Positions 8,041-17,134 of a stretch of 64,000 bases of DNA are shown in pieces. The position numbers and the translations under genes were made by a program. This stretch comes from Oscillospiraceae bacterium. GTDB lineage: Bacteria; Bacillota; Clostridia; Oscillospirales; Oscillospiraceae. The stretch spans positions 1 through 64,000 of the forward strand of contig SVLV01000005.1 in assembly GCA_015067765.1 (NCBI GenBank), given 5' to 3'. Below the pieces are notes generated by a model. It saw only the letters and a program-made list of their open reading frames with translations, made no database searches and had not been told where the DNA came from. Within the stretch, counting starts at the first letter, position 1. Each line of letters starts with the position of its first letter.

Positions 8041-9504
8041 TTACAGGCCCATGGCGGAGAGCACGTAATCCAGCATCTCCTCCTTGTCGATCACATCGGT
8101 GTGGAGAACGGGTTTCTCCTTCAGACCCTGCAGATTGGCGGGGACCGGCACACCGGTGACCCGGTTCAGCTGCTCCATGACGGCGAATTCATCCTCCGCC
8201 GGCTGCTCCCCGATGGCGGACAGCACCGAGGCGGGGAACTTATAGGGGCTGGCGGTGGAGAGGACCACCACGGGAGCATCATCGGCGCAGGAGGCCTTGA
8301 ACTGCTCCGCCACATGCCATGCAACGGCCGTATGGGGATCGCACAGGTAGCCGTGCTGCTTCCACACCTTGCCGATGGCTTCGGCGGCCTGCTGCTCGTT
8401 GCAGCTGCCGCAGTCCATCACAGCCTGCAGCTTTTCCAGCAGATCGGCACGGAGGGTATACTTGCCCTGGGTAGCCAGCCGGTGCATCAGCTCCGCCACA
8501 TAGGCCTCATCCTCCGACAGCAGGAACAGCAGACGCTCCAGATTGCTGGAGACCAGAATATCCATGGAGGGGGAGGTGGTCTTATAGAAGGGGCGGCGCT
8601 TATCGTAGACACCGGTGGAGATGAACTCCGTCAGCACATCGTTGTCATTGGAGGCGCAGACCAGTCGGCCAACCGGCAGACCCAGAAGCTTGGCAAAGTA
8701 ACCGGCCAGAATATCGCCGAAGTTGCCGGTGGGTACCACGAAATGGACAGGCTGGCCGGCGGTGATGCGGCCGGCCTTCACCAGATCGGCATAGGCGCGG
8801 AAATAGTACACCACCTGAGGGGCCAGACGGCCAATATTGATGGAGTTGGCGGAGGACAGGCGCACGCCGGGCAGATCCCGCTGGGCGCAGGCGGCAAAGA
8901 CATTCTTTACCCCCGTCTGTGCATCGTCAAAGTTGCCCCGGACGGCGCAGACCCGCACGTTGTTGCCCACCTGGGTGGTCATCTGGGCCTGCTGGACGGC
9001 GGAGACGCCGCCGTGGGGGAAGAAGACGATGATCTGGGTGCCGGGTACATCGTGGAATCCCTCCAGTGCCGCCTTGCCGGTATCGCCGGAGGTGGCCGTC
9101 AGGATCACGGTGCGCTCCTCAATGCCCTCTACCTGCCGGGCTGCGGTGATGAACCGGGGCAGCAGGCTCAGGGCCACATCCTTAAAGGCGCTGGTGGGGC
9201 CGCGGAACAGCTCCAGCACATGGAAATCTCCTACTGCCACCAGAGGCGTCAGATCCTCGGTCTCAAACTTGCCGGCATAGCCGGTGCGGACAAGGCTGCC
9301 CATATCCGGAAAGTCCGGCAGCAGGGCGGCGAGGATCTTCTCCGACATAGTGAGGGTATCGGCCTGCAGCAGGGACTTCCAGTCGAAGCCCAGCTGATCC
9401 AGCCCTTTGGTCACATATAAACCGCCATCGGGCGCGATACCCTCCAGCACGGCATGGGTGCTGGGGGCCGTCAGTTCCCCGCTGCGGGTGCTTTGATATT
9501 TCAT
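8041..9504 (-). CDS. thrC: Threonine synthase
   Basis: A PLP-dependent fold-II enzyme converting O-phosphohomoserine to threonine, 487 aa, of the longer fungal/gamma-proteobacterial-like class. The N-terminal MKYQSTRSG, the PLP-lysine region PTSAFKDVALSLL, the phosphate-binding TSGDTGKAAL loop and PTGNFGDILAGY are all present. The ORF track starts at 9519; I use the ATG at 9504 because it is preceded by GGGAG at good spacing and begins at the conserved N-terminus. A near-consensus promoter lies 42 nt upstream. thrH follows, and lysC-asd diverge from the same intergenic region, making an aspartate-family amino-acid island. Confidence 0.95.
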   Translation of the reverse strand: MKYQSTRSGELTAPSTHAVLEGIAPDGGLYVTKGLDQLGFDWKSLLQADTLTMSEKILAALLPDFPDMGSLVRTGYAGKFETEDLTPLVAVGDFHVLELFRGPTSAFKDVALSLLPRFITAARQVEGIEERTVILTATSGDTGKAALEGFHDVPGTQIIVFFPHGGVSAVQQAQMTTQVGNNVRVCAVRGNFDDAQTGVKNVFAACAQRDLPGVRLSSANSINIGRLAPQVVYYFRAYADLVKAGRITAGQPVHFVVPTGNFGDILAGYFAKLLGLPVGRLVCASNDNDVLTEFISTGVYDKRRPFYKTTSPSMDILVSSNLERLLFLLSEDEAYVAELMHRLATQGKYTLRADLLEKLQAVMDCGSCNEQQAAEAIGKVWKQHGYLCDPHTAVAWHVAEQFKASCADDAPVVVLSTASPYKFPASVLSAIGEQPAEDEFAVMEQLNRVTGVPVPANLQGLKEKPVLHTDVIDKEEMLDYVLSAMGL

Positions 9505-9545
9505 ACAATCTGCTCCCATCTTTTTCTTGCAATTTGCATGAGGCT

Positions 9546-9574
9546 ATGATACACTGTCGTCAGTTGAATGTCAA
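9546..9574 (-). promoter_or_regulatory. Promoter for thrC-thrH
   Basis: On the minus strand TTGACA, a 17-nt spacer and TATCAT. No T-box or lysine riboswitch was recognised in the 150-nt divergent gap. Confidence 0.8.
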
Positions 9575-9657
9575 GTGTTTTCCTGCGGCGGACAAAACGG
9601 CAAGAGAAGTCCGCATACAGGGGGATGTGATCCATAGAAAGGAAGTAACCGAAAACC

Positions 9658-10974
9658 ATGAGAAAGGTATTGAAATTTGGCGGCTCCTCCATGGCCGATG
9701 CCCGGCAGTTTGCCAAGGTAAAATCCATTGTGGAGGCCGATCCCAGCCGCAGTGTGGTGGTGGTATCCGCCGCCGGCAAGCGGTTTCAGGAGGACCATAA
9801 GCTGACGGATCTGCTGTATCTGTGCCATGCCCACCTGCAGTACGGTGTGGCCTGCGACAGTGTGTGGCAGATGATCTGTGACCGCTATATCGAGATCCGG
9901 GATCAGCTGGAGCTGCCCACCGATCTGGAGACGGAATTTGCTGAGCTGCGCCAGAAGATGGACCGGGGCATCAGCCAGGATGAGCTGGTGAGCCGGGGCG
10001 AGTACTTCGCCGCCCGTCTGATGGCGGACTATCTGGGCTTTGCCTTTGTGGACGCCGCCCACTGGCTGGTGTTCAAAATGGACGGCACGGTGGATCAGGA
10101 GATCTCCTATGAGAATCTGCAGCGGGCAGCCGGCGGCAGAAAGATCGTCACTCCCGGTTTCTACGGCGCCATGCCCGACGGGGCCATCAAGACCTTCACC
10201 CGGGGCGGCAGCGACATCACCGGTGCTCTGGCCGCTGCGGCGCTGGATGCCGATGTGTATGAAAACTGGACGGATGTGTCCGGTTTTCTCATGGCGGATC
10301 CCCGCATCGTGAAGGATCCCGATCCCATTTTGCAGATCACCTATTCCGAGCTGCGTGAGCTCAGCTACATCGGCGCGCAGGTGCTCCACGAGGGCACTAT
10401 CTTCCCGGTGCGGGAGAAGAACATCCCCCTGAATATCCGCAACACCAACCAGCCCGATGCCCCCGGTACCCTGATCCAGGAGAGCTTCGAGGAGCAGTTT
10501 GTGCCGGATGGACGGTTCATCACCGGTATCGCCGGTAAGAAGGATTTCTCCGTCATCAACCTGACCAAAAACGGCATGAGCAATGAGGTGGGCTTCCTGC
10601 GCCGTGTGCTGGAGATCCTGGAGCAGTACAAGGTCAGCGTGGAGTATCTGCCCTCCGGCATCGACTCCGCCTCCTTCGTGGTGGAGACGGCCCGGCTCAG
10701 CCCCTGTCTGTATCAGATCCTGGGGCAGATCGAGCGGGAGATCAAGCCCGATACCATCCACATGACCGAGGACATGGCCATTGTGGCCGCCGTAGGCCGC
10801 AAGATGGTGTTCCAGCCCGGCAGCTCCGGCCGCATCTTCGCCGCGCTGGGCGAAAACGGCATCAACATCCGCATGATCACCCAGGGCCCCGAGGAGCTGA
10901 ACATCATCGTGGGTGTGGACAACCGGGATTTCGAAAAGGCCATCCGTGTGCTGTATGACAATTTCGTTCGCTGA
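9658..10974 (+). CDS. lysC: Aspartate kinase
   Basis: Phosphorylates aspartate, the first step to lysine, threonine and methionine. 438 aa, monofunctional class: N-terminal KFGGSSMADA (substrate and ATP site), the SRGEYFAARLMADYL segment, GFYGAMPDG with FTRGGSDITGALAA in the kinase domain (to about 290), then two ACT-like regulatory domains (ITGIAGKKDFSVINL and MAIVAAVGRKM onward) that usually sense lysine or threonine. The ATG follows GAAAGGAAG. asd begins 11 nt after the stop, so the two form an operon. Homoserine dehydrogenase is not fused, unlike in ThrA-type proteins. Confidence 0.95.
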   Translation: MRKVLKFGGSSMADARQFAKVKSIVEADPSRSVVVVSAAGKRFQEDHKLTDLLYLCHAHLQYGVACDSVWQMICDRYIEIRDQLELPTDLETEFAELRQKMDRGISQDELVSRGEYFAARLMADYLGFAFVDAAHWLVFKMDGTVDQEISYENLQRAAGGRKIVTPGFYGAMPDGAIKTFTRGGSDITGALAAAALDADVYENWTDVSGFLMADPRIVKDPDPILQITYSELRELSYIGAQVLHEGTIFPVREKNIPLNIRNTNQPDAPGTLIQESFEEQFVPDGRFITGIAGKKDFSVINLTKNGMSNEVGFLRRVLEILEQYKVSVEYLPSGIDSASFVVETARLSPCLYQILGQIEREIKPDTIHMTEDMAIVAAVGRKMVFQPGSSGRIFAALGENGINIRMITQGPEELNIIVGVDNRDFEKAIRVLYDNFVR

Positions 10975-10985
10975 GGAGGTATCCT

Positions 10986-11990
10986 ATGAAACTGTATAAC
11001 GTAGCTATTCTGGGCGCCACCGGCGCCGTGGGTCAGGAGATGATGAAGATCCTGGCGGAACGCAATTTCCCTGTGGGCAAGCTCCGTCTGCTGGCCTCCG
11101 CCCGGTCTGTGGGGCAGATGGTGGAGTGGAACGGCCGGCGCATCTGCGTGGAACTGGCCTGTGACGAGGCCTTCGAGGGCATGGACATTGTGCTGGGCGC
11201 GGCGGAAAATGACATCGCCGAGCGCTTTGCCCCCGCCATTGTGAAGGCCGGCGCCGTGTTTGTGGATAACTCCAGCGCTTTCCGTCTGGATCCCGATGTG
11301 CCGCTGGTGGTGCCGGAGATCAACCCCGACGATGTGAGAAACCACAAGGGCATCATCTCCAACCCCAATTGCACCACCATCATCTCCCTGACGGCCATCA
11401 ACGCCCTCAATACCGACAGCCCCATCGAGAGCATCGTGGCATCCTCCTATCAGGCGGTGTCCGGTGCCGGTGCGGCAGGACCGGTGGAGCTGATGGAGCA
11501 GGTGGAGAAGCTGGGCCGGGGGGAGCAGGTAGAGCCCAAGGTGTTCCAGCATCAGATCGCCTTCAATGTGATCCCCCAGATCGGCGGCGAGGCCTATGCC
11601 GGCTATACCTCCGAGGAGATGAAGCTGCAGAACGAGGGCCGCAAGATCATGCACCTGCCGGAACTGAAGGTCAGCTGCACCTGCGTGCGTGTGCCGGTGG
11701 TCCGCAGCCACAGTGTGTCCATCGTGGTGCGGACGAAGGAGAAGATCTCCGTTCAGCGGGCCCGGGAACTGATCGCTCAGGCCCCCGGCTGCCGCCTGGT
11801 GGACGATCTGGCTGCCAAGTCCTACCCTATGCCGCTGGATACCAGCGATCAGGATCTGGTGTTCGTGGGCCGCATCCGGGAGGATCTGGTGGACGAGAAG
11901 GGCCTGAATATCTGGTGCTGCGGCGATCAGGTCCGCAAGGGTGCTGCCACCAACGCGGTGCAGATCGCCCTGCTGCTGACGCAGATTTAA
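10986..11990 (+). CDS. asd: Aspartate-semialdehyde dehydrogenase
   Basis: NADPH-dependent reduction of aspartyl phosphate to aspartate semialdehyde, the step after LysC. 334 aa, the usual length. N-terminal nucleotide-binding VAILGATGAVGQEMM; catalytic Cys in ISNPNCTTI; substrate-binding SYQAVSGAGAAG and the active His/Arg region CTCVRVPVVRSHS. It is preceded by GAGGTATCCT at good spacing and closely coupled to lysC. A bidirectional terminator lies 10 nt downstream, shared with the convergent obg gene. Confidence 0.96.
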   Translation: MKLYNVAILGATGAVGQEMMKILAERNFPVGKLRLLASARSVGQMVEWNGRRICVELACDEAFEGMDIVLGAAENDIAERFAPAIVKAGAVFVDNSSAFRLDPDVPLVVPEINPDDVRNHKGIISNPNCTTIISLTAINALNTDSPIESIVASSYQAVSGAGAAGPVELMEQVEKLGRGEQVEPKVFQHQIAFNVIPQIGGEAYAGYTSEEMKLQNEGRKIMHLPELKVSCTCVRVPVVRSHSVSIVVRTKEKISVQRARELIAQAPGCRLVDDLAAKSYPMPLDTSDQDLVFVGRIREDLVDEKGLNIWCCGDQVRKGAATNAVQIALLLTQI

Positions 11991-12000
11991 AGGAAAAGAG

Positions 12001-12036
12001 AAAAGACCCGGATACCCTTTGGTATCCGGGTCTTTT
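12001..12036. terminator. Bidirectional terminator between asd and obg
   Basis: Perfect 16-bp stem AAAAGACCCGGATACC / GGTATCCGGGTCTTTT with loop CTTT. A and T tails on both sides serve the two convergent genes. Confidence 0.9.
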
Positions 12037-12044
12037 GTGTTGTC

Positions 12045-13325
12045 TCAGTGCTGGTACTCGAACTCCAGATTGTAGAGGGACACGATGTCGCCATCCTGAA
12101 TGCCCATGGCCTCCAGCTGGTCGAACAGGCCCGAGGCACGCAGCTGACGGTCGAAATACATGCGGCTCTCGTAGTCGGAGAAGTTGATGTTGGCCATGAG
12201 GCGCTGCAGCCAGGGACCTTCCACCAGCCAGGTGCCGTCCTCCTGCACGATGTTGAGGGGTTCGGACATATCCACCTGGGGGGGACGGGGCACATACTCC
12301 GGCTCGTAGACCACCACGGGGGGCAGCTCCGCCAGACGGGCGCCGATGCGGCCCACCAGCTCGCGGGTACCCTGATGGGTGGCGGCGGACATGGCGAAGA
12401 ACTCATAACCCTGCTGCTCCACATGGGCGCGGAAACGGTCCAGCGCCTCGGTGTCGTACAGAAGGTCCGTCTTGTTGGCCACCACGATCTGGGGGCGGGA
12501 GGACAGGTCGCCGCTGTACTGCTTGAGCTCGGCGTTGATGGCCTCGAAATCCTCGATGGGATCCCGGCCCTCGCTGCCGGACACATCCACCAGATGGACC
12601 AGCAGGCGGCAGCGGTCGATGTGCCGCAGGAAGTCGTGGCCCAGACCGGCACCCTCGCTGGCACCCTCGATGATGCCGGGGATATCCGCCATGACAAAGC
12701 TGACGCCCTCATCCACATACACCACGCCCAGATTGGGGTAGAGGGTGGTGAAGTGGTAGTTGGCGATCTTGGGATGGGCCTTGCTGACCACGCTGAGCAG
12801 GGTGCTCTTGCCCACATTGGGGAAGCCCACCAGACCCACATCGGCCAGCAGCTTCAGCTCCAGCACCACATCGTGGCTCTGACCCGGCAGACCGGCCTTG
12901 GCGAAACGGGGGACCTGACGGGTGGGGGTGGCGAAGTGCTGGTTGCCCCAGCCGCCCCGGCCGCCCTTGCAGAGGACGAAGGGTTCACTGCCGGACATAT
13001 CCTGGATGATCTCGCCGGTCTCCGCGTCCCGGATCAGGGTGCCCCGGGGGACCTTGATGGTGAGGGACTCGCCGTCCTTACCGGTGCGGCGGCCGCCCTG
13101 ACCGTCCATGCCGTTGCCGGCCACATACTTGCGCTTGTAGCGGAAGTCCATCAGGGTGGACATATTGTCATCCACCTGCACGATGATGCTGCCGCCCTGA
13201 CCGCCATCACCGCCGTCGGGGCCGCCGGCGGCCACATATTTTTCCCGGTGGAAGGCCACGGCACCGTTGCCGCCGTTGCCGGCGCGGACGGTGATGCGGG
13301 CCTTATCAATAAAACCAGATGCCAT
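12045..13325 (-). CDS. obg: GTPase Obg (ribosome assembly / stress GTPase)
   Basis: Essential ribosome-associated GTPase for late 50S assembly. 426 aa with three parts: the glycine-rich Obg fold (about 1-158; GGNGGNGAVAF and many GG turns), the G domain (G1 GFPNVGKSTL, G2 TTLYPNLG, G3 DIPGIIEGA, G4 NKTDL, G5 MSAATHQG) and the C-terminal OCT domain ending LYNLEFEYQH. The ORF track starts at 13406; the ATG at 13325 (MASGFIDKARITV) is the family N-terminus and sits behind GCGAGG. The gene is monocistronic between two strong terminators. Confidence 0.97.
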   Translation of the reverse strand: MASGFIDKARITVRAGNGGNGAVAFHREKYVAAGGPDGGDGGQGGSIIVQVDDNMSTLMDFRYKRKYVAGNGMDGQGGRRTGKDGESLTIKVPRGTLIRDAETGEIIQDMSGSEPFVLCKGGRGGWGNQHFATPTRQVPRFAKAGLPGQSHDVVLELKLLADVGLVGFPNVGKSTLLSVVSKAHPKIANYHFTTLYPNLGVVYVDEGVSFVMADIPGIIEGASEGAGLGHDFLRHIDRCRLLVHLVDVSGSEGRDPIEDFEAINAELKQYSGDLSSRPQIVVANKTDLLYDTEALDRFRAHVEQQGYEFFAMSAATHQGTRELVGRIGARLAELPPVVVYEPEYVPRPPQVDMSEPLNIVQEDGTWLVEGPWLQRLMANINFSDYESRMYFDRQLRASGLFDQLEAMGIQDGDIVSLYNLEFEYQH

Positions 13326-13455
13326 ATGAAAAAACCTCGCTTTCGAGTAAAGTCGCATACTAACCCAATTTACCCTATTGTACCCGAAAGGGGCGGTTTT
13401 CGTCAAGTGGAGGAACAGGAAACACCGCTGCGGTCAGCAAAACAGATTCCAGACA

Positions 13456-13491
13456 AAAAGCCACCCGGACTGGAAAGTCCGGGTGGCTTTT
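13456..13491 (-). terminator. Terminator of serine-dehydratase-like gene 1
   Basis: Perfect 16-bp stem AAAAGCCACCCGGACT / AGTCCGGGTGGCTTTT around a 4-nt loop, 20 nt beyond the stop of the minus-strand gene at 13512. Confidence 0.88.
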
Positions 13492-13511
13492 GACAGGTTG
13501 GCAAAGAGGAA

Positions 13512-15113
13512 TCAGCAGGTGCCCTCGCAGGTGGCGCAGCTGCAGCAGCCGGATGCGGCGGGAGCGGCCACACCGGCAGCCTCGGCGGCGGCGCGGTCAC
13601 GCTGGACCTTGCAGTAGCAGACGCCCAGATCGTTCAGACCGTACTCCTTCAGCTTCAGACCCACGCGCAGCAGGGTCTCGGCCATCTCGTCCAGACTGGT
13701 GAGGGTCTCCACACCGCCCTTGGCGGCATTGGCGCAGATGGCGGCGGTGGGCACAGCGGTCATGTTGCGGATGAAGCAGGGCACCTGAGAGATGCCGTCC
13801 ACCGGGTCGCAGACCTGGCCCAGGATGCTCTGGGCACCCAGCACGGAGGCACGCTCGATCACATCCAGATCGTCGCTGATGAGGGAGGCCAGAGCGCCGG
13901 CCACCATGGAGATGCACACGCCGATTTCGGCCTGACAGCCCCATGCGCCGTGATAATGGGTGGGATAGTAGATGATGCCTACGATGCCGGCCACCAGCAG
14001 AGCCTTCAGCTCATCCTCGTGGGACTTGCCCAGAGCCTGGCAGGCGTGGTGGATGGCGGGAACGGGGATACCGGAGGCACCGCCGGTGGGCATGCAGGCA
14101 GTGACGCCGTGGGCGGCGGCAAACTGCATGATGGACAGGGCGTCCACAGCGGCGGGGTTGGCCATACCCAGAGGAATGACGGTGCCGTTTTCAAACAGGG
14201 CCTTCACCTCGTGGGCGTGGGGCAGGGTGTTGCCGTCCAGATCGGTGACCTTGTAGCCCTGCTCCACGGAGTTCAGGGACAGACCCCACAGCTCATCGGC
14301 GATGGCGAACAGCTCCTCGTCGGTGCGGCCGGAGATGGCCTTCTCATAGTCCAGAGCGGCCTGCCACAGGGGGATCTTCTGCTCGGCGGCATAGGCGAAC
14401 ATCTCCTTGGCGGTGACGAAGGGCATATCGGGCTCGTCAATGGGGATGATGTCATAGACGGGGTTGACGCAGCGGACATAGATGGTCTCCGCCATGGCGC
14501 GCAGCTGGGCCACGAAGTTCTCGCAGTAGGCGGTGCGGCGGCGGACGGTGATCAGGCTCTGGCCGCACTCGGTGCAGCTCTCCACACTGTAGCTGTCGGT
14601 GAGCTTGGCGGTGATCTTCTCCACATCGGCGGTGGCCAGACGGATCAGCAGGTAGTAGTACTTGCCGTCGATATAGGTCTTGATGCCATCCACATCGTCG
14701 ATATAGATCTCGCCGCCGCCCAGAGAGGCGGTCTTCATAAAGACCTTGTCGCCGGTGTCGGAGGTGAGGGTCAGCCATGCGGTCTCGGAGGGCTTGACGG
14801 GCACATTCTCGGTGAACTCGAAGCTGTAGGTCAGGTTCACGGCCTTGGCACCCTCGTAGGTCTGGTCGAAGGGGTAGGTGCGGATATTCTTCTTCATCAC
14901 GCCCACCAAGAAGCCCTTATCACTGTGCATGCCGTAGAAGGTGGCGGAGTAGCCGCCGCGGGTGCACATCTCCACATTCAGGTGGGCAGGCGCGCCGCTG
15001 AGCATATCGGAGGCCATGGCGCCCAGACGGTAGGGGCCGGCGGTATTGGAGCTGGAGGGGCCGGGGGACACGGGGGACAGGCAATCGTTAAAAATGCTGG
15101 GGTAAGCTTTCAT
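13512..15113 (-). CDS. Single-chain Fe-S L-serine dehydratase-like enzyme, paralogue 1
   Basis: 533 aa with the SDH beta domain (about 1-200) followed by the alpha domain. The family deaminates L-serine to pyruvate with a [4Fe-4S] cluster. The signature loop reads SPGPSSSNTAGP; most serine dehydratases have SSSH here, so the usual His is Asn. The cluster-ligand pair is present as CDPVDGISQVPC, and ACMPTGGASG supplies another Cys. A family-internal CTECGQ (CxxC) and a Cys-rich tail GCCSCATCEGTC are extra. Two paralogues lie at 23476 and 26703. This copy lies beside ketodeoxygluconate genes. Because of the His-to-Asn change and the tail, the substrate may not be serine. RBS AGGAGGAAA. Confidence 0.82.
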   Translation of the reverse strand: MKAYPSIFNDCLSPVSPGPSSSNTAGPYRLGAMASDMLSGAPAHLNVEMCTRGGYSATFYGMHSDKGFLVGVMKKNIRTYPFDQTYEGAKAVNLTYSFEFTENVPVKPSETAWLTLTSDTGDKVFMKTASLGGGEIYIDDVDGIKTYIDGKYYYLLIRLATADVEKITAKLTDSYSVESCTECGQSLITVRRRTAYCENFVAQLRAMAETIYVRCVNPVYDIIPIDEPDMPFVTAKEMFAYAAEQKIPLWQAALDYEKAISGRTDEELFAIADELWGLSLNSVEQGYKVTDLDGNTLPHAHEVKALFENGTVIPLGMANPAAVDALSIMQFAAAHGVTACMPTGGASGIPVPAIHHACQALGKSHEDELKALLVAGIVGIIYYPTHYHGAWGCQAEIGVCISMVAGALASLISDDLDVIERASVLGAQSILGQVCDPVDGISQVPCFIRNMTAVPTAAICANAAKGGVETLTSLDEMAETLLRVGLKLKEYGLNDLGVCYCKVQRDRAAAEAAGVAAPAASGCCSCATCEGTC

Positions 15114-15199
15114 GGGGATTTCCTCCTGTATTTGTTCTCGTTTGCCAGGAAACGGCCATCAGCCCTCCCGTTGGACGGGGAGGCGGATATTCTACCTGC

Positions 15200-15228
15200 A
15201 TTATACCGTGGCAGTCGATTTTTGGCAA
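15200..15228 (-). promoter_or_regulatory. Promoter of serine-dehydratase-like gene 1
   Basis: Minus strand TTGCCA, 17-nt spacer, TATAAT. The same -35/-10 pair precedes the other two paralogues. Confidence 0.75.
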
Positions 15229-15275
15229 GCGGATTTCCCCATGGGGACGGATAAGATTTGTCAATAAATAGGGGC

Positions 15276-15306
15276 AAAAAAGAGGGAGGAGCATGGCTCC
15301 TCCCTC
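15276..15306 (-). terminator. Terminator of hydratase gene
   Basis: Perfect 11-bp stem GAGGGAGGAGC / GCTCCTCCCTC with loop ATG. In the minus direction it is followed by a T run. Confidence 0.82.
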
Positions 15307-15318
15307 CGGGGTATGCTC

Positions 15319-16095
15319 TTATTCCGTAAAGGTCACAGAGACATCGCCCATGCCGTAAAAACTGGCAGTGATGGTGTCTCCGGCCGAGACCAGCACCGGC
15401 GCGGTGACAGACCCGGTCAGCACGATGCTGCCGGCCTCCAGCGCCAGACCCTGACGGGCCAGACCGTCCACCATCACGGCGATGGCCCGGGCGGGATTCG
15501 TCAGCACCTCGGCGGTGGTGCCGCTGGAGAGCAGCTTTCCGTTGCACCGCAGGGTCATGCCGGTCAGCAGCAGGTCCACCTGCTGCACGGGGACTTTCCG
15601 GCCGCCCAGCACATAGCCCTTGGCAGAGCCGTTGTCGGCGATGGTATCCTCCAGCTTGATTTTCCAGTCGGCGATGCGGGTATCGGCGATCTCGATGGCC
15701 GGCTGCACATACTCGGTGGCGGCCAGCACATCCTCCACCGTGACACCGGGACCCCGGAGGGTCTTGTTGATATAGAAGGCCAGCTCACCCTCCGCCTTGG
15801 GGGCGGTCATGGTCTTCATGGAGCAGCTGCCGCCATCGGGCACCTGCATGGTATCGAAAAGATAGCCGAAATCCGGCTTGTCCACCTGCATCTGCCGCTG
15901 GGCACCGGCGCTGGTGAGACCGATCTTCCAGCCGGTCTGCACCTCACCGGACTCCTTGCGCCATGCGGCGCGGATGTGCTGGATCTGATAACTGTCCTGT
16001 TCCGTGAGGTCGGGGAACAGCTGGGTCAGCGGGGGAATGGGAGAGCAGTTGGCCTCAGCTTCGGCCAGCAGACGGGCTGCGTCCTTGTGGTCCAT
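15319..16095 (-). CDS. 2-keto-4-pentenoate hydratase family protein (MhpD/FAH-like)
   Basis: 258 aa. The family adds water to 2-hydroxypenta-2,4-dienoate or decarboxylates related oxalocrotonates, using a metal in a FAH-like fold. Characteristic stretches include GWKIGLTSAGAQRQM, PDFGYLF, AEGELAFYINK (metal-binding Glu residues), PAIEIADTRI and LTGSVTAPVLVSAGDTI. The start has AGGAAGG upstream. It lies 57 nt downstream of the IclR regulator on the same strand, next to KDG catabolic genes. Acting on a 2-oxo acid from sugar-acid breakdown is a reasonable inference; aromatic degradation genes are absent, so the MhpD pathway role is unlikely. Confidence 0.8.
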   Translation of the reverse strand: MDHKDAARLLAEAEANCSPIPPLTQLFPDLTEQDSYQIQHIRAAWRKESGEVQTGWKIGLTSAGAQRQMQVDKPDFGYLFDTMQVPDGGSCSMKTMTAPKAEGELAFYINKTLRGPGVTVEDVLAATEYVQPAIEIADTRIADWKIKLEDTIADNGSAKGYVLGGRKVPVQQVDLLLTGMTLRCNGKLLSSGTTAEVLTNPARAIAVMVDGLARQGLALEAGSIVLTGSVTAPVLVSAGDTITASFYGMGDVSVTFTE

Positions 16096-16151
16096 AGGGA
16101 TACCTTCCTGTTCTTCCGGGTTGGCCCGGAGATTTTATGATTTGGATGGGC

Positions 16152-16910
16152 TTATGCCCCCAGCAGGGTGCTGATGCTGATGGCGGCCTCCCGGATATGC
16201 TGGCTCAGCTGGCGCTTGCGGGCCTCATCCATCTGGCTGATGGGGGAGGAGATGCTGATGGCACCCACCGGCTGGTGGTTGAAATTGGTGATGGCGGCGG
16301 CGATGCAGTAGACGCCGGTCTCGTGCTCCTCGTTGTCCACCGCGTAGCCCCGCTGGGCCGTCAGCTCCAGTTCCCGCTGCATGGCGCCGTAGGTGCAGAT
16401 GGTATTGGCCGTCAGCTTCACCACCTGGGTGCGGCTCCAGATGGTGCGCACCTCCGTCTCCGGCAGGAGGGCCAGAATGCTCTTGCCCATGGCGGTGCAG
16501 TACATGGGGGAGCGCAGACCCACGAAGGAGGCCATGCGGCCGGTGAGGTCGGCATGGGAGTCCTTATAGAGATAGACCACCTCGTCCTTATCCCGGACGG
16601 ACAGATGCACCGTCTCCCCGGCCACGGCGGCCAGATACTCCAGGAAGGGGCGGGCCACCGATACAATATTGGCGCCGGACACGATGCGGCTGCCCACCTC
16701 AAACATCCGGAAGGTGAGGCGGTACTTGCCGCTCTGGGGATCCTTGATGGCGTAGCCGCGGCTCACCAGCGCACCCACCAGACGGTGGGCCGTGGAGATG
16801 TGCAGTCCCACCTGATCGGCCAGATCGCTGAGGGCCAGACCCTGGGGGAAGGTGGACAGCAGCTCAACAATGTCCAGCACGCGGTCCAGAGATTGTACGG
16901 GGGTGGACAT
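16152..16910 (-). CDS. IclR-family transcriptional regulator (probable KDG/sugar-acid repressor)
   Basis: 252 aa: N-terminal winged helix-turn-helix (about 5-65; SLDRVLDIVELLSTFPQGLALSDLADQVGLHISTAHRLV) and the C-terminal GAF-like effector domain (YCTAMGKSILALL, GYAVDNEEHETGVYCIAAAI). IclR/KdgR proteins respond to small organic acids such as 2-keto-3-deoxygluconate. It diverges from the eda-kdgK-eda operon across a 248-nt gap rich in TGAAA/TTTCA half-sites, so it most likely represses that operon and itself. The start at 16910 (MSTPVQ) is chosen because upstream in-frame residues are non-family and an AAAGGCAGG site precedes it. Confidence 0.88.
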   Translation of the reverse strand: MSTPVQSLDRVLDIVELLSTFPQGLALSDLADQVGLHISTAHRLVGALVSRGYAIKDPQSGKYRLTFRMFEVGSRIVSGANIVSVARPFLEYLAAVAGETVHLSVRDKDEVVYLYKDSHADLTGRMASFVGLRSPMYCTAMGKSILALLPETEVRTIWSRTQVVKLTANTICTYGAMQRELELTAQRGYAVDNEEHETGVYCIAAAITNFNHQPVGAISISSPISQMDEARKRQLSQHIREAAISISTLLGA

Positions 16911-16941
16911 GAAAAACACCTGCCTTTTCATCATGTGATAA

Positions 16942-17134
16942 ATTTCATATGGTAAAAATGAAATCGTGATTCTGATAACAATGTACCATATCCACAAAGG
17001 GATTTCAATAGTGAAAATGTCGAAAAACGGCGGAGATTTTTCGTGAAAACGGAAAAAGGCTGCCGGTCGTCTTGACAAAGGGCCTGCGGGGTCCTATGAT
17101 GGGAGCAATCATAGATACTTGAAAATATATTTCA
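16942..17134. promoter_or_regulatory. Cluster of TTTCA/TGAAA half-sites, putative IclR operators
   Basis: Three paired arrangements lie in the divergent gap: ATTTCA-N11-TGAAAT (16942-16964), TTTCA-ATAG-TGAAA (17003-17016) and TGAAA-ATATA-TTTCA (17120-17134). An additional CTATGAT-N7-ATCATAG overlaps the -10 of the eda promoter. Their presence on both sides suits regulator binding at both promoters. Confidence 0.5.
17072..17100 (+). promoter_or_regulatory. Promoter of eda-kdgK-eda operon
   Basis: TTGACA, 17-nt spacer, TATGAT, 59 nt before the first ATG; the -10 lies in an inverted repeat that a repressor could occupy. Confidence 0.75.

Noticed and set aside
7621-9420. Plus-strand 599-codon ORF over thrC-thrH
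   Set aside because: Antisense shadow rich in GGHL-type composition; thrC and thrH are clear on the minus strand.
12048-15254. Plus-strand long ORFs over obg and the dehydratase-like gene
   Set aside because: Shadows; no start signals and low-complexity translation.
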